The notes under the pieces were generated by a model, which did no database searches, was not told the origin of the DNA, and was given only the letters and a program-made list of their open reading frames with translations. From contig QFXJ01000006.1 in assembly GCA_003402375.1 (NCBI GenBank), forward strand, positions 1 through 35,034: 35,034 bases of DNA, in the 5' to 3' direction. The DNA is from Candidatus Nitrotoga sp. CP45. GTDB taxonomy: Bacteria; Pseudomonadota; Gammaproteobacteria; Burkholderiales; Gallionellaceae. Made by a program: the position numbers and the translations under genes. Positions 1 through 7,529 of this stretch are shown in pieces (the stretch's first letter is position 1; every line of letters starts with the position of its first letter).

Positions 1-370
1 CTCGAGGCGGGCAAGCTCGGTTTCTACTCTTGCCCTGGCTTCCGCTTGTGCCTTGGCTTGCGCAGCGGCTTGCTCGGCCTTGGCTTGCGCTGCTTCCTGT
101 TCTATCCTGCGTTGCACAGCCTCTGCTGCCTCTCTCGCTTTGGCGAGCGCTGCTTCCTGCTCTACCTTGATTCTTTTCGCTTCTTGCATTGCCTCGAGGC
201 GGGCAAGCTCGGTTTCTACTCTTGCCCTGGCTTCCGCTTGTGCCTTGGCTTGCGCAGCGGCTTGCTCGGCCTTGGCTTGCGCTGCTTCCTGTTCTACCCT
301 TCGTTGTGCAGCCTCTGCTGCCTCTCTTGCTTTGGCGAGCGCTGCTTCTTGCTCTAGCCTTATTTTTTCT
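1..370. repeat. 192-bp (64-codon) tandem repeat encoding coiled coil
   Basis: Copy one spans 1-192; copy two starts at 193 with the same CTCGAGGCGGGCAAGCTCGG. The first 104 bp of the two copies are identical, after which they diverge gradually and similarity fades near 360-370. The period is exactly 64 codons, so the frame of the TonB/TolA-like gene is kept. Translated, each unit is Ala/Glu/Gln/Arg-rich with blocks such as QEAALAKAREAAEAAQRR and ARARVETELARLEA. Such high nucleotide identity implies recent duplication or ongoing slippage. The array may continue beyond the left edge. Confidence 0.92.
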
Positions 371-714
371 GCTGTTTCGATTTCAAGTGGTGTAGGACTT
401 GGATTTATTTCCGGTTCTTCCGGTTGCTTAACGGGTATATCAACTGGCAATGATTCGGGTGCTGGCTTATCAGCATGAGGTTTTGCCTTAACTGGAGCAG
501 GAGCGGCAGATGCCAAAGGGGCAGTAGATTTATCCGCCATCGCAATGGTCACTTTCATCTCACGAGCAGGCTCAGCCCCCCCCTGCGACTGCGCCATTGT
601 GGGATAAAGAACGACCGCGTGCAGCAACAGAACAATCGCAACGACAACCGCCCGCTCACGTGCTTCCGGCGTGACAGGCCAAGCAGGTAAAAAATTATTC
701 AGCCTTGTCTCCAT
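1..714 (-). CDS. TonB/TolA-like envelope protein, partial (C-terminus beyond the left edge)
   Basis: Reading the minus strand from an ATG at 714 gives an uninterrupted frame of 238 codons that leaves the window with no stop. It begins METRLNNFLPAWP, followed by a membrane anchor (about residues 21-40, VVVAIVLLLHAVVLYPTM), a VTIAM-like strand, a Pro/Ala/Lys/Glu stretch (about 60-110) and then an Ala/Glu/Lys/Arg-rich coiled coil to the edge. A short cytoplasmic N-terminus, a single anchor and a Pro-rich then coiled periplasmic arm are the layout of TonB and TolA energy-coupling proteins working with ExbBD or TolQR. The C-terminal domain that would separate TonB from TolA lies outside the window. 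No clear Shine-Dalgarno precedes the ATG. A Fur box about 330 bp upstream suggests iron control and favours TonB. The coiled coil contains a near-exact tandem repeat (separate entry). Confidence 0.7.
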   Translation of the reverse strand, partial: METRLNNFLPAWPVTPEARERAVVVAIVLLLHAVVLYPTMAQSQGGAEPAREMKVTIAMADKSTAPLASAAPAPVKAKPHADKPAPESLPVDIPVKQPEEPEINPSPTPLEIETAEKIRLEQEAALAKAREAAEAAQRRVEQEAAQAKAEQAAAQAKAQAEARARVETELARLEAMQEAKRIKVEQEAALAKAREAAEAVQRRIEQEAAQAKAEQAAAQAKAQAEARARVETELARLE

Positions 715-1456
715 AAATATGAATTATTTAAACCGCATGCTAACGATAGGCATGCATGGCAACCGTAATCAAACCAGCCTCCAGTTTTCTTACTCATGTT
801 TATTGAACCCGCATATTCCCCGCTTTATACGCCACCAAAACTATATCCTGCACAATTATTTCCTGATTTTTAGACCTGGGCCTGACCAATAATTGGCTTG
901 TGGGAATGCGCTAGCTGGGGATGGAAAATTCTGTGTTACACACTGAATACTGAAATTAAGTTTAAAAAGGTAATTGAATAATAAAATTTATACATAAATT
1001 AATTTTTAGCTAATTAGGATCAATATAATAAAATTATTAATGATAATGATTCGCAATCATATTACTATTGCACATGGAATGCAATATTTTAAAGAGACAA
1101 TTTACGAGTTTGATTGACTATCCAAAAATCTGTTGTACTCAAACAATTTCCTGCTTATCCAACATATTTAGCCGCGTAATTTTGTCATCCAGTACGATCA
1201 TAATGGCCATTAATGCTATAGATACGGCATCAAAATTTAATACGCAAAAAATATACGGAAACATCTAAATTCAATTAGGCACGAATTAAGAAGTATTGAC
1301 GCAGTATTTAACTGATATGTAAGGAAGTATTTTTTGTAAGCAACGAATATGTAGCGATAATGAGGGAGTGGCATCTCTGATAACGGCAAGTGCGAATCCT
1401 ACAAACAAACCCAGCGGATACTTGCCAGCATAGGATCAATCATGGCATTTGCAGGA
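715..1456. other. Long AT-rich intergenic region, no convincing gene
   Basis: About 740 bp separate the start of the TonB/TolA-like gene from the 3' end of the SQR fusion gene. The part from about 950 to 1070 is very AT-rich and carries a Fur-type operator. A 66-codon plus-strand ORF at 1068-1268 has no ribosome binding site or recognisable protein features and is not called. No tRNA, terminator with a T-run, or repeat array was seen. Confidence 0.6.
1041..1059. promoter_or_regulatory. Fur box
   Basis: The 19-mer TGATAATGATTCGCAATCA closely matches the classical Fur consensus (GATAATGATWATCATTATC; 7-1-7 form TGATAAT-N-ATTATCA). The left heptamer is exact and the right has two mismatches. It sits in an AT-rich stretch suited to a promoter. 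The nearest gene reading away from it is the TonB/TolA-like gene on the minus strand, which would have a leader of about 300 nt. Fur binding here is inference from the motif. Confidence 0.6.
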
Positions 1457-3130
1457 TTATTTTTTTGAATCAAGATCTATAGGTTTTGCCATCCATTCCC
1501 GACCTTTCAGCATGGCCCACCAATAGATTGGAGGAAGAAGCCGCTCTTTAAAAATCCAAGCCAGTCTTGATGGTCTTTGTCCATCGATAAACCATTTTGG
1601 GAAGCTTGGCAACAAACGGCCACCATAGCCAAATTCGGCTAACACAATTTTACCGCGCTCAACTGTCAAGGGACATGAGCCATACCCATCATAAGCCGCT
1701 CTTTTACTGCCCTTATTCAAATAAAACAAAATATTGGTAGCTGCAACGGGAGCCTGTTTTCTTGCAGCAGCAGCGGTTTTCGCATTGGGGCAATTTATAA
1801 CATCACCCAATGCATAGATATTTGGATAAACTTTATGTTCAAGCGTATCTTGATTAACGTCCACCCATCCTCCTGCATCAGCCAATTTACTTGCTCTTAT
1901 AAAATCAGGTGCCTGCTGAGGTGGAACCACATGAATCATGTCAAATTTTGTTTCTGTTGTTGACGGCTTGCCGTCATGGTCAGTCACAGTAAACCAAGCA
2001 GTTTTTGACAAACCATCAATTTTTGTTAGCTTGCTATTCAAATGCAATTGAACTTTGTAACGTTCGATATATTCCATTAAAGCAGGGACATATTCCTTGA
2101 CACCAAACAGCACGGCTCCCGCATTATAAAAATCAATTTGAATATCCTTAAGGTTTCCGTTTTTTAGCCAATGATCAGCAGATAGATATAAAGCCTTTTG
2201 AGGCGCGCCTGCACACTTGATAGGCATGGGAGGCTGGGTAAAAATCGCACGTCCCTTTTTAAATTGACGCACCAATTCCCATGTATACGGTGCAAGATCA
2301 TACCGATAATTAGAGGTCACACCATTTTGGCCCAGTGTATCAACGAGCCCTTCGATGCCGTGCCAATTTAATTTAAGGCCTGGACATACCACTAAAACAT
2401 CGTAGGAGACAACACGGCATCCTTCCAATATCACTTGCTTAGACTCTGGCTCAAATGCTGCAACCGCTGCTTTAATCCATTTGGCTTTGGACGGAATAAC
2501 AGAAGCCATGGTTTTAACTGTAGTGGATGGCTTGAATATCCCTCCACCGACCATTGTCCATCCAGGCTGGTAATAATGAGCGTCTGCGGGATCAATAATG
2601 ACTACATCCAATCCAGAATTTCTTGATAATAAGCTGGACGCTACCGCAATTCCCGCTGCACCGGCTCCTACGATAACAATTTCATGATGAACGATGTTCG
2701 GTGGTGTGACCGGATGATCCTTGACCATTCTCGAAGTTAAACCGGATAAATCGAATCCAGCATTTTTCCCGGCATTCAAAACATTTAAAACTCCTAGCGT
2801 ATCTGCTTGACTGAGCGCCCACATTGAAGCTGCCCTCATGCCTGAACGGCAATAACTTAATACTGGTTTCGGTGCTTCAGCGTAAATTTTAGAGAATTTT
2901 TTAACATCTTCGTCTGATATTTTTCCACTTACGACTGGTATATAGTGACACTCAATATTTAGTTTTTTTGCCTGTTTTGCTATTTCTTCAAAGTCAGGCT
3001 GATCAGCCCCCTCATCATCTGGACGATGACAAATAATTGTCTTAATGTTTTTCCCGGCAATATCCTGTAAATCAGAATCAACTATCTGATCTGAAATAAA
3101 AATACATTTATCTAGTTGACTTACTTTCAT
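1457..3130 (-). CDS. DUF442 (phosphatase/rhodanese-like)-sulfide:quinone oxidoreductase fusion
   Basis: This 557-residue protein has two parts. Residues 1-140 resemble the DSP/DUF442 sulfur-transferase-like domain, with a CRSGMR active-site loop at 94-99. From about residue 148 a flavoprotein begins with the dinucleotide-binding motif VGAGAAG (154-160) and resembles type II sulfide:quinone oxidoreductase: HYYQPGWTMVGGG, KCAGAPQK, YALGDVIN and GYGSCPL are recognisable, the last and KCAG supplying the two expected redox cysteines. SQRs oxidise sulfide at the membrane, pass electrons to quinone and release sulfane sulfur; the fused domain may handle that sulfur. The C-terminus is amphipathic and aromatic (RLLPPIYWWAMLKGREWM), fitting membrane attachment. 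The start is supported by GGAG six bases upstream. It lies 37 bp downstream of the persulfide dioxygenase gene on the same strand, so one operon is likely. Confidence 0.9.
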   Translation of the reverse strand: MKVSQLDKCIFISDQIVDSDLQDIAGKNIKTIICHRPDDEGADQPDFEEIAKQAKKLNIECHYIPVVSGKISDEDVKKFSKIYAEAPKPVLSYCRSGMRAASMWALSQADTLGVLNVLNAGKNAGFDLSGLTSRMVKDHPVTPPNIVHHEIVIVGAGAAGIAVASSLLSRNSGLDVVIIDPADAHYYQPGWTMVGGGIFKPSTTVKTMASVIPSKAKWIKAAVAAFEPESKQVILEGCRVVSYDVLVVCPGLKLNWHGIEGLVDTLGQNGVTSNYRYDLAPYTWELVRQFKKGRAIFTQPPMPIKCAGAPQKALYLSADHWLKNGNLKDIQIDFYNAGAVLFGVKEYVPALMEYIERYKVQLHLNSKLTKIDGLSKTAWFTVTDHDGKPSTTETKFDMIHVVPPQQAPDFIRASKLADAGGWVDVNQDTLEHKVYPNIYALGDVINCPNAKTAAAARKQAPVAATNILFYLNKGSKRAAYDGYGSCPLTVERGKIVLAEFGYGGRLLPSFPKWFIDGQRPSRLAWIFKERLLPPIYWWAMLKGREWMAKPIDLDSKK

Positions 3131-3167
3131 AGCAATCTCCTCGTGTTACATCTTTATGATTTACTTA

Positions 3168-3872
3168 CTATGAAGCCTGACTTGGCAGAATTTTTCCACA
3201 TGCCTGGTTTGCTGGAAGCGCAATATCAATATACTTTGGATAAGCAAGTTTTAATTCGCTCATCAATTTAATAAAATCTTCACGGCTACAATTTTTTCCT
3301 AAACGTTTATTGTTTTTTCTTTCTTCACCGACTGTTGATACCGTATGTCCATTGTAATCATGGCCTGGATATACCTTAACTTCGTCTGGCAAACTAAATA
3401 TTTTTTGGTGAATGCTGTCGTAAAGCCGTCCGGAGTCCCCACTCTGAAAATCGGTTCTGCCACACCCACCAATCAATAAAGCATCCCCTGTAAAAATTTG
3501 ATCCCCTGTAAAGTAACTTACACAACCATTGGTATGGCCTGGCGTATAACGAATTTCTAAATCTAGCGTCCCAACAACGAGGTGTACACCATCGGTAACT
3601 AATAAATCACCACACATAGCCCCTGCATCTCGGTGTACAACGCTCTTGCTGCCGAGTTTTTGTCTTAAAGCATCCGCACCAGTCACATGGTCAGCATGCA
3701 CATGCGTTTCTAATGTATAGATCAATTTTAGATTCTGTGCCTCAAGTTCTTTAAGATAAACAGGCAGTTCTGATGCAACCGTATCAATCAGTACAGCTTG
3801 CCTGGTTTTTTCACAACCTAAAAGGTAAGTGAAGGTACTGGTTACTGGATCAAAAAATTGTTTAAAGATCAT
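3168..3872 (-). CDS. ETHE1-type persulfide dioxygenase (metallo-beta-lactamase fold)
   Basis: The 234-residue product has the metallo-beta-lactamase signature HVHADH at 57-62, a further ligand His in TPGHT at 113, Asp130 in TGDALL and His171 in YPGHDY. GRTDFQ at 138-143 is typical of ETHE1/persulfide dioxygenases rather than glyoxalase II. The family uses a mononuclear iron and O2 to turn glutathione persulfide into sulfite. The frame opens at a GTG (3884), but a GGAGG at 3882-3878 lies five bases before the ATG at 3872, so the ATG is the true start and the GTG is part of the ribosome binding site. Being first in an apparent operon with SQR, it would remove the persulfide that SQR makes. A separate rhodanese may be unnecessary because of the SQR fusion. 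Confidence 0.92.
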   Translation of the reverse strand: MIFKQFFDPVTSTFTYLLGCEKTRQAVLIDTVASELPVYLKELEAQNLKLIYTLETHVHADHVTGADALRQKLGSKSVVHRDAGAMCGDLLVTDGVHLVVGTLDLEIRYTPGHTNGCVSYFTGDQIFTGDALLIGGCGRTDFQSGDSGRLYDSIHQKIFSLPDEVKVYPGHDYNGHTVSTVGEERKNNKRLGKNCSREDFIKLMSELKLAYPKYIDIALPANQACGKILPSQAS

Positions 3873-3894
3873 ATAGTCCTCCACTTATATTTAG

Positions 3895-4158
3895 GTTGTT
3901 CAAAAAAGTACCCCGCCACAAGCAACGGGTATTAACTGCGCTCTACAATCTGCTGGTTTTCAACCAACTTTCGCCCTGAAAGACCCACTGTCTTTTATAA
4001 CACCATGCGGTTTGGCATTAATTACAAAAATCCTGGATGAACCATTACGAGTAACAATTACGAGATCAGGTAATCAAGCAGCTACAGCGCAGTTTGGTTT
4101 AATTCTACAACTACAAAATCCAGTTACTGATGATTGTGCTTCTTGGAAAGCTGGATGA
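3895..4158 (+). pseudogene. Start-less open frame, possible gene remnant
   Basis: Between the PDO and hmp genes, and opposite to them, an 87-codon frame stays open and ends at TGA 4156-4158 (C-terminus NPVTDDCASWKAG). It follows an in-frame TAG at 3892 and contains no ATG or GTG with a ribosome binding site near its beginning. The composition (TFALKDPLSFITP, LRVTITRSGNQ, FGLILQLQNP) reads like real protein, perhaps secreted, but I do not recognise the family. It is best viewed as the 3' scrap of a lost gene. A chance open frame is possible. Confidence 0.35.
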
Positions 4159-4166
4159 AACCACAT

Positions 4167-5420
4167 TTACATAGGACACTTCGCTTGAGTTAATGGCTTT
4201 TTTAGCTCCTGACGTGGACCGAAAAACTCAAAATGCACTTGCGTCGAAGGAATTCCCCAAGCGAGTAGTTCATGATAAATATTTACCATAAACTGCTGTG
4301 GCCCACAGAAATAATAATCTGCATCACGGTTAGGCACAAAGGATTCAATCAATTTCGCGTCAATAAAACCTGTGCTAGCGGAGCCTTCACGGACAACGCC
4401 CGCTTCTGCGGGATCACTATAACGGTAACGAACTGTCAGATTAGAATGCTTTGCGGCCAGCGCATCGATTACCTTTCTGAAAGCCTGGGTACTTTCATTC
4501 AGGCTGCCGTGGATGAATACAATCTGCCGATCTGGCATCGCATCAAGAGCACTCAACAGCATGCTTAAAATCGGGGTAATACCCACACCTGCGGCCAGAA
4601 AAATCAATGGCCGCTCGTGTTTTTCAGTAGTATCCAAGAAAAATTCACCACATGGTGGAGCAATTTCCAGCGCTGAGCCTACATCAATATTACTGTGTAA
4701 AAAATTGGAAACATAACCGTCAGGCGTATTGGCTTTTTGCCCCATTTCACGTTTTACGCTAATGCGAAACCACTCCTGTCCTGGCTTATCCGAAAGACTA
4801 TAGTTCCGCATGGTGGTATGACCACATGGGCTAGGTACACGCACCGTGATATATTGACCAGGCTTAAATTTAGGGAGCCGACTCCCATCTGCGGGTACCA
4901 GGTAAAAAGAGGTAATCACATCACTTTCCACCTCTTTTCTTACTACATGAAAAGACCTAAATCCTTCCCATCCACCTGGCATGACGGTGTGATCATGATA
5001 AATCTGTTTTTCACGGCCAATCAGAATGTCAGCCAGGAAGCCATACGCTTCCGCCCATGCGTTGATCACATCGTCCGTTGCGCCTGCGCCAAGAACTTCA
5101 CGAATGGAAGCAAGTAAATTTTCCCCCACGACAGGGTAATGCTCAGGCTTAACCTGCAACGATGCGTGCTTTTGCGCTATAAGCTCTACTGCGCCGCCAA
5201 GAACTTCAAGATTATCTATATTCGCAGCATAAGCACAAATTGCGCCTGCCAACGCTTTTTGCTGAAGCCCCGCCGCCTGGTTTGCCGGATTGAACAATGG
5301 GGCGACTTCAGGATTATGCGAGAACATTCTTTTATAAAAATGTCGCGTAAGTGTTTCGCCATGCTCTTCAAGAATTGGAGCTGTGGATTTAACAATAGTA
5401 ATAGTTTGAGTGCTTAACAT
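4167..5420 (-). CDS. hmp: Flavohemoprotein, nitric oxide dioxygenase
   Basis: The 417-residue protein has the three-part flavohemoglobin layout. The globin domain is about 1-140, with Tyr29 (B10) in RHFYKRMF, a Gln near 53 (E7) and proximal His85 in AQKHASLQ, numbered as in E. coli Hmp. A ferredoxin-reductase FAD domain follows with RNYSLS at 205-210, then an NAD domain with AAGVGITP ending near 283 and a C-terminal HFEFFGP. The enzyme converts NO, O2 and NAD(P)H to nitrate in the cytoplasm. The start is supported by GGAG six bases upstream. A possible NsrR-like site lies just upstream. It is separated from the sulfide operon by about 290 bp, so co-transcription is uncertain. The C-terminal tail is slightly longer than usual. 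Confidence 0.95.
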   Translation of the reverse strand: MLSTQTITIVKSTAPILEEHGETLTRHFYKRMFSHNPEVAPLFNPANQAAGLQQKALAGAICAYAANIDNLEVLGGAVELIAQKHASLQVKPEHYPVVGENLLASIREVLGAGATDDVINAWAEAYGFLADILIGREKQIYHDHTVMPGGWEGFRSFHVVRKEVESDVITSFYLVPADGSRLPKFKPGQYITVRVPSPCGHTTMRNYSLSDKPGQEWFRISVKREMGQKANTPDGYVSNFLHSNIDVGSALEIAPPCGEFFLDTTEKHERPLIFLAAGVGITPILSMLLSALDAMPDRQIVFIHGSLNESTQAFRKVIDALAAKHSNLTVRYRYSDPAEAGVVREGSASTGFIDAKLIESFVPNRDADYYFCGPQQFMVNIYHELLAWGIPSTQVHFEFFGPRQELKKPLTQAKCPM

Positions 5421-5442
5421 TTAGTTCTCCTTTGATATATTT

Positions 5443-5465
5443 TTGATGGGCATTATTTATATCTT
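5443..5465 (-). promoter_or_regulatory. Possible NsrR-like operator upstream of hmp
   Basis: On the minus strand the 23-mer starts AAGATATAAAT and ends GCCCATCAA, 22 bp before the hmp ATG. Its outer parts (AAGAT and CATCAA at 23-bp spacing) match the ends of the known E. coli hmp NsrR site, recalled from memory, but the central bases mostly do not. NsrR represses hmp in many proteobacteria, so the position fits. The match is partial and AT-rich sequence can mimic it. Confidence 0.25.
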
Positions 5466-5529
5466 CATGCAGAACGGCTGGAATAATAGATCACGCATGA
5501 TCCGTTCGGCTTGCTGTACTTCGCCTATC

Positions 5530-5808
5530 TTAAAAATTATTTACTACAATTTCACCACCTGAAATGACAAGATCAGGGTATTCCAGAATTTTGAAAGCAT
5601 GCATAGGATTACCCTTTACTGCAATAATATCCGCGGGTGCACCCGGTTGCAGCGTACCCAGCAGCGGTATATTCAGATGTCGGCCTGCTTTTAATGTTGC
5701 GCTACGCAAAACATCAATCGGTTGCATCTGTGCCATTTGCATCATGGAGATTGACTGATGCAAAGTTATCGCTGTTAATTTGTGGTTGCGGGCTTTTGTA
5801 AACTGTAA
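5530..5808 (-). pseudogene. C-terminal fragment of an amidohydrolase
   Basis: A minus-strand frame ending at 5530 encodes only the last part of an imidazolonepropionase/dipeptidase-like amidohydrolase. Recognisable pieces are QPIDVLRSATLKAGRHL, GTLQPGAPADIIAVKGNP and a final strand LVISGGEIVVNNF, typical of the C-terminal beta-sandwich where 'GTLxPGxxADLIxxxGNP' recurs. The metal-binding core of more than 300 residues is missing, so it cannot be an enzyme. Homology seems to begin near QFTKARNHKL (about 5808) with no real start; a TTG at 5763 is only the formal beginning. It abuts the TonB-receptor remnant on the same strand. Confidence 0.75.
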
Positions 5809-6174
5809 TTGATTGCATACACACCCATATAAAACGGCATACCATCAATGTAGGTCTTAATTTCACTTCCTGGACGGCTTGCACCCATTCCTCGAATATA
5901 AACGCCACCCCCTTCATTTCCGCTAAAAGACCCAACAGGATTAACTGGAGAACTTGTCATTAGCCGCTCCACAACAAAATAGTACGGTCGAGAATAGCTT
6001 AATGTATTAACTGTGGGAATGTGACAAATTGTCGCGCGACAATTTGTCACATCCCGATTGACTAGCGCGTATCAGCTTCCAAAAATCGTATCAAATAACT
6101 CCAAGGAAACTTTGGTTTGGGCAGCCCATACCACATTGGACAATGCTACAACTATAAAGCCATTACCTTTTCAT
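5809..6174 (-). pseudogene. Remnant of a TonB-dependent outer-membrane receptor (signal peptide and plug)
   Basis: From an ATG at 6174 the minus strand reads MKR, then a one-base shift gives NGFIVVALSNVVWAAQ, a credible signal peptide ending at WAAQ, followed by TKVSLELFDTIFGS and a stop. About 120 bp later another frame gives a clear plug segment: GSFSGNEGGGVYIRGMGASR, then PGSEIKTYIDGMPFYMGVY. VxIRGMG and YIDGxP are hallmark TonB-receptor plug motifs. The 22-strand barrel is absent; sequence passes directly into the amidohydrolase fragment. At least one frameshift, a stop and loss of the barrel make it a pseudogene. A 34-bp palindrome lies between signal peptide and plug. Confidence 0.75.
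6016..6055. repeat. 40-bp near-perfect palindrome (34-bp perfect core)
   Basis: Positions 6019-6052 form a perfect palindrome whose left half is ATGTGACAAATTGTCGC. After one mismatched pair it extends by two more G/C pairs to 6016-6055. Each half contains its own small palindrome, GACAAATTGTC, and the centre is TGTCGCGCGACA. No T-run follows on either strand, so a rho-independent terminator is unlikely. Possible readings are a multi-dimer operator, a head-to-head pair of transposon terminal repeats, or a cruciform site. Confidence 0.95.
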
Positions 6175-6289
6175 TTATAATCAATAAGTTTTTATTATTA
6201 AAGGATTAACTGTTGGGAATTTTTTTAAGTGAGCGCCAACATTTTTATGTTGCCAGGCTTGATAGTGACCACAGTCAGGGGATGGATAC

Positions 6290-7366
6290 TTGAATTCCGA
6301 TTTTTTAATTATTGGGGGTGGAGTAGCCGGATTGTCGACTGCACAGCGTTTGCTACAGCAGGGAGCATTGGTAACCATACTGGAGCGTGGTGAAATTGGC
6401 CAAGAAGCTTCGTGGGCGGGCGGCGGAATTTTGTCGCCACTATGTCCTTGGAATTATCCCGACGAGGTTACGCGCCTGACCACTCGCGGCGCAGGGCTGT
6501 TTTCGGCATGGGCAGAAAAATTGCATACGGCTACTGGCATCAATCCGGAATATAAACAAAGCGGGATGCTGGTTTTACCGCCATTTGATGCACAGACGGC
6601 AGCACATTGGTCTGCGGCGCACAATGCTTATTCAGTACATCAAGTCCATGCGACAGACTATAACCCGCACACGCAGGGCGATGCACTCTATTTGCCAGAA
6701 GTCGCCCAGATACGCAATCCCCGGTTATTGCGCGCCTTGCGTCAGCATGTGGAATCGCTTGGGGGACATATCACCGAGCACTGTGCAGTGAGCAACATTG
6801 TGGTCGAAAATGGGCGAGTACAAACACTCATCACATCCAACGGCAAATTTAACGCACAGGACTATATCGTTACCGCCGGAGCGTGGAGCAAGGAAGTATT
6901 GGGGCGACATGCGCTACGACTAGATATTAAGCCAATACGCGGACAGATGCTGTTATTCAAGTTCGATGTATCACCACTCCGCAATATTGTGTTGCAAGAG
7001 GATTTGTATTTAATCCCGCGTCGCGATGGACACCTTCTGATTGGTAGCACGCTGGAGGACGTAGGTTTTGACCAGCGCACCACCAGTGAAGTACGTGACA
7101 TGCTGTGGCAACGTGCCCAAAAAATATTGCCGTCCCTGCGTGACATGCCGTTGGTACAACACTGGGCCGGACTGCGTCCCGCTTCGCCGCACAATATCCC
7201 TACCATTGGACGGCATCCGCAACTGGACAATCTTTACCTCAATAGCGGACATTTTCGTTATGGCGTGACTATGGCTCCAGCCAGCGCCGAAATTTTGCTA
7301 AATGAAATTACAGGTAGGCAGCAACCCTTCGACGTCACACCTTATCAAGCTGGGTGGGGCGCCTAA
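6290..7366 (+). CDS. thiO: Glycine oxidase ThiO-like FAD-dependent amine oxidase
   Basis: The 358-residue flavoprotein starts with the FAD-binding motif IIGGGVAGLS (7-16), then ERGEIGQEASWAGGGILSPL, a stretch very typical of ThiO. RPIRGQML-like (here KPIRGQMLLF) and a C-terminal GLRPASPHNIPTIG/GHFRYGVTMAP complete the DAO-family fold. ThiO oxidises glycine to the imine used by ThiG to build the thiazole ring of thiamine. The start is a TTG at 6290, eight bases after an AGGGG; the ATG at 6282 is in another frame and stops at once. Other thi genes are not adjacent, so the function rests on the sequence. A related D-amino acid dehydrogenase is the main alternative. Confidence 0.85.
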   Translation: MNSDFLIIGGGVAGLSTAQRLLQQGALVTILERGEIGQEASWAGGGILSPLCPWNYPDEVTRLTTRGAGLFSAWAEKLHTATGINPEYKQSGMLVLPPFDAQTAAHWSAAHNAYSVHQVHATDYNPHTQGDALYLPEVAQIRNPRLLRALRQHVESLGGHITEHCAVSNIVVENGRVQTLITSNGKFNAQDYIVTAGAWSKEVLGRHALRLDIKPIRGQMLLFKFDVSPLRNIVLQEDLYLIPRRDGHLLIGSTLEDVGFDQRTTSEVRDMLWQRAQKILPSLRDMPLVQHWAGLRPASPHNIPTIGRHPQLDNLYLNSGHFRYGVTMAPASAEILLNEITGRQQPFDVTPYQAGWGA

Positions 7367-7529
7367 AAATGGTTCCATGCTTGCCTCATGGAATCGTAAA
7401 CAGCACCCCAAAGATGGCCACGAAATATATTCCATGCGGCATTGCTTACACTCACACTTTCAGACATACCTATAGCTCAAGCAAAGTTTGCTACACTACA
7501 TACCTCATGTATAAGTATGGAGATGCGCG

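Noticed and set aside
53-690. Several plus-strand ORFs rich in Ala, Leu and Cys
   Set aside because: They are antisense shadows of the minus-strand coiled-coil gene, whose low-complexity repeats keep other frames open.
1068-1268. 66-codon plus-strand ORF just after the Fur box
   Set aside because: No ribosome binding site, unusual Ile/Ser/Asn-rich composition without domain features, AT-rich surroundings; probably chance.
1340-1456. Minus-strand frame reading KYPLGLFVGFALAVI, like a membrane-transporter piece
   Set aside because: Too short, needs a frame choice not supported by start or stop, and no family could be named with confidence.
7367-7420. TTCCATG...CATGGAA inverted repeat after thiO as a terminator
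   Set aside because: Seven-pair stem, no T-run follows, and surrounding sequence gives no further support.
7488-7515. TTGCTA-N16-TATAAG, promoter-like before ubiK
   Set aside because: Transcription would start at about the ribosome binding site (7519-7522), leaving ubiK without it; probably coincidental.
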